Assembly (NCBI GenBank): GCA_015847255.1 | Contig: JADLZK010009380.1 | Span: forward strand, 62,001-126,000 | DNA length: 64,000 bases | Origin: Hyparrhenia diplandra | Taxonomy: Eukaryota > Streptophyta > Magnoliopsida > Poales > Poaceae | Reading direction: 5' to 3' | Shown here: positions 47,617 through 57,481 of the stretch, in pieces | Layout of the letters: each line of letters begins with the position of its first letter | Numbering within the stretch: the first letter of the stretch is position 1 | The notes under the pieces: generated by a model | Database searches by the model: none | Seen by the model: only the letters and a program-made list of their open reading frames with translations | What the model was told of the DNA's origin: nothing | Translations under genes and position numbers: made by a program

Positions 47617-48506
47617 TGATTAACAAAAAGCTTTGTTTTATCAAATGACAAAAATTGTCTGCAATGTCATGCTTAAAATAACACTTGTTAAATAGATCGT
47701 ATGACTGCAACTCCTTTTAGTACGCAAGATTAGCAGTAGCAAGCAATAGCAGTAGCAAGCAAGCAAACCTATTTTCCATATCATGCTGCCTCATGACCAC
47801 AAGTATTTGACAGTCAATTTTTTTGTCATTAGATCGTTGCTGCCTTACCAGACAGTCCTAGAGGAACGCCGCCGGAACTCCGGCCGAGTCAGGAATTGGA
47901 GTCATGGACGATGGATATCGTCAAACGGATGGCACCACGAGAGTTCTTGGCTATGACTACGCCGTGAACGGCACAAGCAAGGCGTGCGGCGCGGTGCCGG
48001 AGGCGGAGATGGTGCAGAGGGGTAGGGCTACGACGATGGTACCTGCCGCCGCAGTTGTCCGCGCACGTCTGGACTGTCGCAAGTCTGGACTGTCGCTGCA
48101 GCACGTCCGGCGGCGGGCGCGCCCGGCGGTGGGCGTTCCGGCGATGGTGATGGAGGCAGGTCGACGCCCGGCGGCGTTCCGGCGATGGAGGCAGGTCGAC
48201 GTTGGGCGGTGGACCGAAGGGGCGGGCGGCGAGCGAGACCGGCTGGATTTCGCGTTGGGCGGTGGACGGAAGGGGCGCTGGTCCTGTTTTGGGGAGGGGC
48301 GGGATTTTGGTGGAGGGATTTTGATGGAGCGAAATTAGGGGAACCGCCCAGATTGTTACTATAACGGGAGAGGGAATCGCACGGGGAGGGGGTTAGGAGC
48401 GCGAGGGTGAGGGAGGCCGCATGAGGGAGGGCAGGCGGACAAACTAAAAAAATTATCGCATCATTAGCAGCTCTTCCTTTCGTCCCTTTTTATGTAAGTA
48501 TAAAGA

Positions 48507-49248
48507 TTATGGTGGTTGAAAGGGCGCTTTGATTTCCTTATTTTAGAAGAAAACATATTTCTTATGACATTTTTTTTTTTTTATTATACTCGTTAAGCGT
48601 TGATGCGGTGAGAGTGGTCTAGATTGTTTTCCATGCAGACGTGGAAAGTTGCTAGCGCCATGTACAAACATATGTGCAAGTGATGTCTTCTAGTTCGACC
48701 AGATTTTACACCATGTATGGATTGCGCAATTCATATCATGTTTTTTATGAATTTTTTTACTAAACTCCGGTTACGTGCATGTAAATCCGTAAGCCTATTC
48801 AAGAGAAGAATACTTTATTTATTATGTTTCCACGAAGATTAGTTTATATTTAAGGAAAAAACAAAAGGAGAAGATTATACATACGTGGCACACTGGTACA
48901 CCACATAGAATCGAAAGGACCAATCATATCAAAGGGTTTAGGTTTTAATTATATGGATGTATATGACGCTGCAGAATAATACCGTGGCCCGCTGCGACAA
49001 TCCCGCCTGGGCTTCAGTAAAAATGTTACTATTATATATCAGTAATATTATATAGATTGCCAAGTACTATATGTTATAACAGAATTAATTGGAGATACAA
49101 AAATATTGTTCACAAAAACTTACATAGTTTGACCGGTAGAAATTGCATATTAGAGGACTGCGGAAGATGCTCTTTGGATGCGCTTGATTCATCAATCGTC
49201 CATCGGTGTCAATATAGGCTTCACTAAACTATGAGACAATAATTAGTA
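48507..49248. other. AT-rich flank of element B
   Basis: No gene is supported. On the minus strand, TCTATATAATATTACTG begins at 49056 after an A and could be the 5' end of an outer Helitron around element B. That is a candidate only. Confidence 0.3.
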
Positions 49249-49890
49249 CTCCCTCCATATCAATAGATGGGCTTTTAGAGGGGTCAGCTAGTTTCACAAT
49301 TAGATGGACTTCGATCTCCTGCACGCATCGTTCGTAACCCCCGCCGCACGCAGTATTTAGTCGCGCTCCATCCTCCATCGTATTCGCTGCTTGCGCGGCA
49401 CGCCGCCGATCTCGCGTTCCATCAAAGCAGCACCTCCGCCGCCGTGTTCCAGCGCGCGTCGCCGAACCTGCCACCGTCGGCGTGCAGATGGAGTCGGACT
49501 CCTTTGAGTCGGAGTCGCCCAAACGCGAGCGGCAAAAGCAGCCTGCATCGCGTCATCGATGGAAAAATCAAACGCCAAAAAAATAGCGCCATCGATCGAA
49601 ACACGAAAAAGAATCTAGCTGCGCCATCCATGGAAAACCCGAAAACAATCGCTACTTTGGCAGCCAGGCACGTCCCCAACAGTGCCCATGCAAAACAAAC
49701 GCAAAAAATTACACCAACACTGGAATTCGTAACGTCGACCTCCAGTCCAGAGAGTAGCGTATCTCAGATGTGAAAGTTTAATTGCCAAATCAAACCCGCC
49801 ACCATATTTAATAGGTGAACAAAGAGAAAATTACCCCTAACTAATCACTCACAATCATGTCTAAACACCCATCTATTTGTGATATGGAGG
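49249..49890. mobile_element. Long Stowaway-like element with a GC-rich core
   Basis: Flanked by TA (49247-49248, 49891-49892). The left end is CTCCCTCCATATCAATAGAT. The right end, read inverted, is CCTCCATATCACAAATAGAT, lacking the first three bases. At 642 bp it is longer than usual. Its core (49320-49680) is GC-rich with coding-like frames on both strands but no mariner DDD signature. It may have picked up foreign sequence. Confidence 0.65.
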
Positions 49891-51876
49891 TACAAGAAAA
49901 GAGATAAATTGAGTTTTATTTATTTATTCGACAAGTTTTAAAAAGAATGTAACTATTAATTTTTACGATGCATCATAATTGTAGTTCTCGCCTTTAAAAG
50001 TGAACCGCATGGCTGCGTTTGAGCCTCGGTGGGTCGTCACGGCACAGTGCGTTGTGTGCTCCGAGTCGCGCGGCGCACACGCCGTGTTCCGCGAACAGAC
50101 CGACCAACCGTCGGGAACAAAGAACACTCTACTACTAGAACTGTAGAAGCATCATTTCCCGTGGGAAAAAAGGTTACAATCACTCGGATGGAACACGAAT
50201 CCCAATGAGAGGCACAATGGAAACCACTGGTCACGTTACTACCACCGCTCAGTTTGTTCCACGGAAGGGAGAGAGAGAGGACGCAGGAGGACGGGTGGCG
50301 AGAATCCATTGCTCCTCTGGGATGGCGGCGAGTTGGCGGTTGAAGATGGCGTCGTGCGTGGTGATGCGGGCGGAGGTGGCAACCTGAGCTTGGGCGGAGG
50401 TGTGGCAGCCCGGGGCGTGGGCGGCGCGGCGGTCAGCACACACAAGGACGGTGACCTGGGCCGCGAGGGAGTCGGGGAAGAGCTCAGGGACGGAGATGAT
50501 GGGGAAGGCATCCTGCGACAATGATGACGAGGCGGCGGCAACCTCTGCGACCTGAATTTTGGTTCGCGCAGGGGCATGCGCTGGCAGGAGTGCCGCCGCC
50601 GTGACCCAGGCACGAGGAGAACTGGAGGCTGCTACTCTCCATGTTTTATTAATTATTATACGGTACATTGAATTATAGTCATGAAATTTTACAGAATAAG
50701 GAATCCAATTTATGGATAATCAAACTGAAGTGCGGTCTGTGGTCTTGTAGGTCTCTGCCCAAATCGAAATCCATCAGCTGGATGCAAGCCCAAATATTAA
50801 TCCTGTTGTAGAAGTCAAGGCCATGTACAGGACAAGTGAATAAGTAAGCAAAAGCCAAGAACAAGTACCCCTTTCTCTGTCGTACAATTGTGTTTTTCCT
50901 TAGGTTCCTCCCGGCAGAGCAGGGGCGAAGCTAGAGCACATTAGACGGGGTGCCTTGCTATTATAGATATGAAAAATTTAATCTAAAACCACAGTGACAA
51001 CTCTCTACCTAGCTCCGCCGAGCAGAGCAAAGCGGGTCGCCGTCGCCTTGTAAATGTTGACATGTAAACATTGACACCTCTTACTATTTTGGAGCATTTA
51101 TCCCCCTATTTTCACCAGCCTATTTGTACCCGTACACCATACCCACCGTTGACAAGAAATCAAAGAAACGTTAGAAAGAAAAGAGAACGTCCTCCTCTAG
51201 GACAGCAGCATCCTTTCACGGTGTCCACCCTTTTTTTTTTTTTTTTTTTTTTACAAGAAACCACTCCCGCACGGCCCAAAATATCCACATCCAAACACGG
51301 TTCACCGGCGTCGCCGTGGCGGCAGACCCACGTAAAAAGGTTAATAAAGAATCACGATCAAGGGCGCGGGCTCGGTCACCAATCTAAATATGTTGGTAAC
51401 ATACGTAAATATATATATAAAAAAAAGCAAAAAAAAAAAAAAGAAAAAAAATGTGAGAACATGAAATGCATAGAAAAAGAAATACAAGTAAAAATAAAAG
51501 GATAAAATTAAGAGGGAAAATTGAACGTATGTCAGAACGTGGACATAACCATTAACTCGAATTGCAAGGTCGGAAGGGGTGACGTGTAAAAAAGAAATGG
51601 ATAGTAAAAACATTCCGCGATTTACCGGCGTTATGCATTCAGTGGTAAGCGACGTTCCTGGTCGACGACAGGCGCCAATGGTGACTTGGGAATCTCCAGA
51701 TCTGTAGGGTCTTTCGGGTCCTTCTGGAGTGCTTCATCGGGGGTAGGGTTTGCGTACGTGTATTCATGAGGGATGAGTGTGTGCGTATTGTGAGTGTGCG
51801 TTGTATTGTGCAATTCTAAAAAAAAAAAAAAAATGATCACCGCAAGCGGTCGCTGGTACTAAAAGATACTCCTACC
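49891..51876. other. Intergenic DNA, with an unplaced GC-rich frame
   Basis: The minus strand at 50668-50249 has an alanine-rich frame containing ITTHDAIFNRQLAAIPEEQW; I do not recognise it. Poly(T) of 22 lies at 51231-51252, and A-rich runs near 51430 and 51820. No splice-bounded exon or transposon ends were identified. Confidence 0.3.
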
Positions 51877-54800
51877 TCTTCTATCTACAACATAAAAAGA
51901 AGGATCCCGTCAGCAAAAAAAAAAAAAGAAAATAAAAAAAAGGGACCTACCTCCTCGACGCGACAAAATTGGAAACCGGAGTCAATCACGGCACTCTCGA
52001 TCTCCTTTCCCCGTGCGATTTCCCTCCCCGTGCGACCACAGCGCCTTGCAGGCTCGCAGCGCTGCCGTCTCGCCGTGCATCCTCCCTCCCTCCCACCCCG
52101 ACGTGCGTTCTCCCCGCGCGACGCCGCCTGACGCCGACGAGCACCCTCCGTCGCCAACGCCACCAGGTCATGCCCCGGCAGGTCGTTACCTCGACTAAGG
52201 GCCGCCGTGGCTGGGGGCGGCAGCACGTGGTTGAAGCATCGCGCCGCCACGTCGCCCCCAAGGCCGCTTCGACCACAACTGCTACGGCCATGATGCTGAC
52301 CCCGGCCTCCGGACTCCTCATCCCCGCTGCGAGGAGAACAACCAGGTATGCAACCCCACCGCTGAAGTTTCCATCTGAATGAAAAAGATGTGTCTGCATT
52401 TTCATTCAATTTCATTGTCCTACATGAATTTACCCTCCTATTGAAGGGACTTTCAGCTTGTTTGATTTGTGGAGTGGATGGTTTTTTAAATATTTTTTTC
52501 TTGAATGTATAAGTGGCAGGATCTCCGCCTTTCTGTTTAAGCGAGGTCTGAAATTCTTAGCACTTTGACATTGCTTTATTGTCTATTAATTTTGGCTACA
52601 CATGTCAAAGAAATAAAATTCATTAGAACTTCATTGCATGTATTTAGGTTCTATAAAGAATTTTGGTGTACAGATAATAGACTTACAAGGGTATGGTTCA
52701 CTCGCCCATTGGAATACACACAACATATACTTGATGGGCTCTGGTTCGAGCCTGGTGAGCATAGCCCTGTGCTGCACATATGCGCATGAATCCCTATACC
52801 CCAGAGGCCCTGATGGCAGCAGGTGCCCAGCGCCTGGCGCCGCAACGCCCTACAGACGAGATAAGCAGCTGTTCAAGGATATGATATCTCGACAAAGAAA
52901 TTAAATGATCTATTCCTCCATACACAATTGTGCCAGTTTTGTCCTTTACTCTTGTGATCTACTATTTTTGAGTCTACTGAATGGCCAGCTCAAAAGAATT
53001 TGAGTTTCCTTTGTAAGTCAAGTGTTGTAAGTAAATGAAGGAATACTAATGATTTATTACTTTGTCACAATTTGCGAACAGTCCCTAAAGGAAAATAATT
53101 AACGTGTATTTATCAAGAAACTGATAGTGACAGTAATGCAACCTTTGGGATGTGGTTGATGGACACCTTTATTTTTATAGAAGCTACGTCTTCCACATAT
53201 GTATAATAATTTCAGTGTTCACTACCAAAAAATGCCTAATAAAAGTATATTTTCAGTGAACAGATTTCTCCCTGTACTTTTGTATTGACCTTGCTTGTCT
53301 TGAGTTTTTGTGAATGGCTAGATTCTACCATGAGCAACTTCTGTGCCTTATAGTTTCAATGAAGATGTACCCAAAGATTGCAGTAGTGGTTTTCAGTCGG
53401 AGGTGTTACTTAGATGTTAATAGACACTCTCTTTTGATTAAGTTGTTTCAAGCTTTGTCTGAATTGAAAATGCACAAATGTTCAGTAGTTTACTGTATTT
53501 TGAATTTGCCATTGTCATCCTTCTAAAATGTTTAATGCTTATCTAGGCCTCAGGGTTTATTTTGAGAACAGAATTTTATTTGCCCTCTAATATTTTATTT
53601 TTATCTTTTTACACAGGCACAGATGAGGGACTTGTCTGGCTTTGTTGAGACTAGGCAACAACTTGTGTCGTGAAAGCCAAATCACCGCATGAACTGATTG
53701 GTTTTGCGGTTGCTCATCATTTGAATTCTATGTATGCCACTTTCTAATCGATGTCGATTAGAACCAATCATATATGATTTAGCATATATGTCTTGGATCT
53801 CTACTCAATTTATGTGCTATATATATGCTATGGTGAAAATCCTGTAGCAAACATCATTCTGAACATTGTTGGGTGTGCATTGTAAGGAGTATTGATGTAG
53901 TACAGGTGTAAAGTGCGAGTTGGATATAATCTTCTTGGCTCATGGATTATTTTACCTTTTCAATTATTTGATTGCTCCATGCCTCCATGTCATCACTGCA
54001 AGACATACTTTGTATAATATGCCTGTTTCATTTTTTTTTTTTTGGCATATTGGTGTTATTTTGTGCCAAGTGTGTAGATGGCCTAAAGGTTCATTAGTCC
54101 AAGGGTTTGCACAAATGTCAGCTTGTATATATACCTTATTTCTTATAATTGAGCGGTAAAGTCTGAAGATATTTTTTATGATCCAAACCTGACTATTTAT
54201 GTTTTTGTTTGTATTCTTTTCGTATCAGATGGAGAGTTAACTTGCTCAGTTATTCTTATGCTGACTCCTATGATTAAGACAAAGCGTTTACTGTATAATG
54301 GTTTTGTGACTTGTTTCTGATACTGACTTGGCACTTGCAGTTCTTCCAAGGCAATAGAAGTATTGAGGCATACGAGGGGACACTGGAAGATATTATCCTC
54401 CAGAGAATGAACGATATGAACACAGTGAAATGCTGCTGTATAAGGTTTGTGTTTCTTGAATGAGATTGCAGTTTCTTTTGTTAGTATTGGATTAGAAAAC
54501 ATTTAGCATCAGTTATGTTCTTCTGACACTTCTATTATTGGCTTTCGCTATAAAACAATATTTGATTGCCAATTTGTATTTCTAAATGTTAATTGAACAC
54601 TGTCCCCATTTGATTTACATGTTGAGGGCTTGATTCAATATTACCTTTTTGTTTTAACTGTATGCCGTCTAGACTCTAGATTTGTCTACTATATTATAGT
54701 TTAGTATACTTTTTTGGCATTCGGTGTCTGTTTATGTTCACCACGTAGTATTCCGTTCAATTTCTCTACATCCACCTTCCTTGTGTGGAGGAGCTTGTGG

Positions 54801-55319
54801 CGTGACTTATGAAATACTCAAATAAGTGGTACCTAATTATTTTCTATTTTCTATGACATTGGTTCACACATTATGACCATGTTCATTTCTTTAGCTTGCT
54901 ATTATTTTGCTGTTACCTTGCAGTTCATGTAGTAGATCAAACATGAATACATGTTGCAGTCATGTTTTCATGTAATCTTATTGTTCTTTTTAATAGATGT
55001 CATTGTTTGAATAATGTGGGATGCTAGACAGAGCCCTTGAAGAAATGCAGAAGAAAGAGAACAAAATTGTGAGTCATATCCTTCCATTTTATATTGCTTG
55101 TATGTGGTGGTGGTTGGGGATCTCTAAAGGTGATGTCTGAATAATCATGTTTTGTGCCTGTTCATGTCAATTTTGTCTGCTAGGTTGACAAGCTATCATT
55201 CAAAGAACAAATGGCATCAGTCTTGTTCAAACTCGGTCGCTTTGATGAATCTGAGAGCATATACAGATCCGAGCTTTTTATGAATCCTGATAACTACAAG
55301 TGAGTTATTACTGCGTGAC
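51877..55319 (+). mobile_element. Helitron-like unit C (5' end only identified)
   Basis: On the plus strand TCTTCTATCTACAACATAAA at 51877 resembles the 5' ends of elements A and B, and is followed by a GC-rich leader with CCCCGTGCGATTTCCCTCC, also shared with them. Behind it lie fragments of a host gene (NAA15). No hairpin-CTAG 3' end was found; a LINE fragment begins at about 55320 and may have replaced it. The boundary on the right is a guess. Confidence 0.4.
53617..55299 (+). pseudogene. NAA15 (NatA auxiliary subunit) gene fragment, four exons
   Basis: NAA15 anchors the N-terminal acetyltransferase NatA to the ribosome through TPR repeats. Exons: 53617-53731 (AQMRDLSGFVETRQQLV, then NHRMNW...IGFAVAHHLN), 54341-54444 (SSKAIEVL, then YPPENERYEHSEMLLYK after a frame change), about 55018-55068 (MLDRALEEMQKKENKI) and 55184-55299 (VDKLSFKEQMASVLFKLGRF, then DESESIYRSELFMNPDNYK). 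Order and introns match the source gene, so a genomic, not cDNA, copy was taken. Single-base losses break the frame in TTGGAGG, GATGATTAT and TGGATTGG. Neither the protein's start nor its end is present. Non-functional as NAA15. Confidence 0.75.
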
Positions 55320-55829
55320 CATTCGCTGGCGCCACACGGCAGATGGCTGCTATTCGTCGGACTCAATGTAGGGCTATGTTCCTTGGATCGCCAAGACCGT
55401 TGGGTGCTAAGGAAATTTGGAAGACGGCAGCGCCGCCAAGGGTCCGGGGTGTGGGACGGCAGAGCGCAGATGGCGCCATGGTCTTCAAGACTTCCAATGA
55501 ATGCATTTTCTACGATCAGCTCCTAGAAACAATGGATCACACTATCATTAGGTGCGTCTACACGTGTTGGCATGGTGGCTGTGCGGTCACTTTGGAAAGA
55601 AAGAAACTCAAGAACTTTCGATGGGAGTCAATGCACGCCTCTAAAGCTGTGTCAAGCAGGTTACAGGCACCTCCTGGCGCTGCTCCCACATTCAGAGGCT
55701 TCGCTTTCAAGCTTTCTTCAGTCGCTCATTAGTTTTTATACAATCTCTTGCAGCCCTCTGTAGATTACTGACGTGTTGTTGGTTTATGTTGTAACAAATA
55801 CCATGCAATGCACGTTCGAGAAAAAAAAA
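55320..55829 (+). mobile_element. LINE 3' fragment with poly(A)
   Basis: Frames read YRAMFLGS-like (RAMFLGSPRPLGAKEIWKTA, then APPRVR) and, in another frame, VRSLWKERNSRTFDG: the zf-RVT C-terminus of plant L1-type LINE ORF2. It ends in nine A (55821-55829). The left edge is approximate and no clear target duplication was found. Confidence 0.65.
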
Positions 55830-56223
55830 TTGCTCATGTCCTCCTTTCCTTTTACTTGCATATGTTCAGCCTTATTTTTGGTCCACTGTTCTGAAGTTGA
55901 TCAAGGAAAATTTGTGCAATGAATTGTTTGCCTCCTTATGTGATGCCCATGTGTGGGAAATAAACCTGTTAGTTTGTGTTTTTTTATTTATTTTTGAGCA
56001 TACCTGAACATGTGGTTTATATCAGCCATACCTGGGGTGGCTACTCTTGTCTGAATGTCTGTATGAAACCTTGGGGAGCCACCATGATAAATGTTAATTT
56101 TCTTTTTGTATGGACAAATATTGTCCAAAAGATTCGTCTCAAAAGATGGGCTCAAAAAGCCGGCCAGCGAGATTTGGGCCGGGCCGGCCTTGTGAGAGAG
56201 TAGCAACTCTGAACGCGAGCTGG

Positions 56224-56375
56224 ACACACGAGCTGCAGTGCAGCTGCACTCAGAGACTGAACTGAAGCCTGATCAACACACGAGCTGCAGTGCAGCTGCA
56301 CTCGAGACTGAACTGAGCCTGCTCAACACACGAGCTGCGGTGCAGCTGCACTCAGACTGAACTGAAGCCTGATCA
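56224..56375. repeat. Three 50-52-bp promoter repeats with a 14-bp palindrome
   Basis: Copies start at 56224, 56276 and 56326. Each carries CACACGAGCTGC, the palindrome AGTGCAGCTGCACT (core CAGCTG, an E-box form), and GACTGAACTGA. A partial fourth copy follows at about 56390-56420. They end about 110 bases before the TATA box. Confidence 0.85.
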
Positions 56376-56482
56376 AGTGACAAGAACGAACTGCAGTGCA
56401 GCTGCAGTGTAGCTGAACTGAAGTCGGAGTGAAGCTGCAGTGCAGTCCGTTGTGCATGCTTTGTTCCGACTTCAGGAACAAG

Positions 56483-56489
56483 TATATAA
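56483..56489 (+). promoter_or_regulatory. TATA box of the MCA1-like gene
   Basis: TATATAA lies about 60 bases before the 5' UTR splice donor at 56544 and 150 bases before the ATG at 56634. The spacing suits a transcription start near 56515. Confidence 0.6.
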
Positions 56490-56633
56490 GGCACACAGCA
56501 CCAGGGACCAAAACCCCCAGTCAAGCAGACTTCAAGCAGTGAGGTAAAGATGTTCCGCTGTGCATGCTTTGTTCGCTCGATCGATTGTTTGCTAATCGCT
56601 GATGTTTGCTAATCGCTGGTATTGTGCAGGAAG

Positions 56634-57183
56634 ATGGCGTTTTGGGACTTGCTGGGAATAGCTGCAAACATTGTGCAGCTAGTCGGCGTCCTGCACATCG
56701 TCAACGTTTCACTGAACCTTGTTCGGTGGTCTGAAAATCAAAAAGGAGGCCCACAAGCTCGCTCTCTCCGTCCAGCGACTGGAGGCGCTCCTGGGCTTTC
56801 CTGGACTGCAGCTGCCGCCGTTCCTCGAGCAAGAGCTCTGCGCTGCACTTCTTCAGGCGAAGAAGCTCGACGACCTCTACACGCAGGGCTCCCTATGGTA
56901 CGTCGTCTCCCGCGGCCGGAGGATGCTCAAGGAATTCCGGGACACACGCAGCCTCATCGAAGGACACTGTGCCGTTCTGGCCGCAGTGAACGCCTGCGGT
57001 ATGTCGGCACCACCTTCTTCGCCTCCTGTATTTGTCAGGTAATTACTCTCCTCATCAATTGTCTTTTCCTTATCTATCCCCTGCTACTACTTGTGAGCTA
57101 ATACTATATCACTGTGCAGGGTTGAGGAGGAGTGCGAGTGCTACGAGGGGAGATACGCCCACAAGGGCAGCAAGTCATTTTAG
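56634..57183 (+). CDS. Small protein resembling the MCA1/MCAfunc N-terminal domain
   Basis: MCA1-type proteins are plant plasma-membrane components linked to calcium influx; their N-terminal MCAfunc part resembles this protein. A 5' UTR intron (56544-56629) precedes MAFWDLLGIAANIVQLVGV, like MCA1's MASSWDQLGELANVAQLTG. The main exon then gives SVQRLEALLGFPGLQLPP and GSLWYVVSRGRRMLKEFRDT. The intron 57039-57119 keeps phase, and exon 2 ends YAHKGSKSF and TAG at 57181-57183. A +1 or -1 change near 56717 separates the start from the rest, so the frame must shift once to give the full protein of about 150 residues. It lacks the EF-hand and PLAC8 parts of true MCA1. TATA box, repeats and UTR intron suggest a recently active gene. 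Confidence 0.5.
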
Positions 57184-57296
57184 GAGCAGGCTTCACTTCA
57201 GTCTTGAGTTCTTCGTCAGGCTTCAGTTCAGTCTAAGTCATTTTAGGAGCAGGCTTCACTTCAGTCTTGAGTTCTTCGTCAGGCTTCAGTTCAGTC
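57172..57296. repeat. 63-bp tandem duplication spanning the stop codon
   Basis: AAGTCATTTTAGGAGCAGGC through CAGGCTTCAGTTCAGTCT (57172-57234) is repeated at 57235-57296. The first copy contains the stop codon of the MCA1-like gene; the second is 3' UTR. Confidence 0.9.
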
Positions 57297-57481
57297 CGTC
57301 TGTATAGTGCAAACTAGTGCATGTTCAGAAGAATTTAGTCTGTCTTCTGTAGGGATAAATGTATCTTCACTTCTATTTTGTTCACTGTCGATCGTATGCC
57401 ATGGTCGTTTATCCCCTTCGAGTTTGCTTTGGTCCTGCTTGGGCCGCTGTGTGCTGTGAGTCGGTGTTTGTATTGTGAACC

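Larger units (their letters stand above)
42123..48506 (-). mobile_element. Helitron-like element B, 6.4 kb, with helicase remains and a captured exon
   Basis: Minus-strand 5' end: host A, then TCTTTATACTTACATAAAAA starting at 48506. The 3' end is CCCGT...ACGGG, CATTTAA, CTAG at 42126-42123, then host T. Insertion between A and T, without a target duplication, fits Helitrons. The lower third holds PIF1-type helicase remnants. The upper part holds a captured exon, a duplicated segment and a GC-rich 5' region with the shared block CCTCCCCGTGCGATT. No Rep (HUH) nuclease motif was seen, so it is not autonomous as it stands. Confidence 0.7.
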
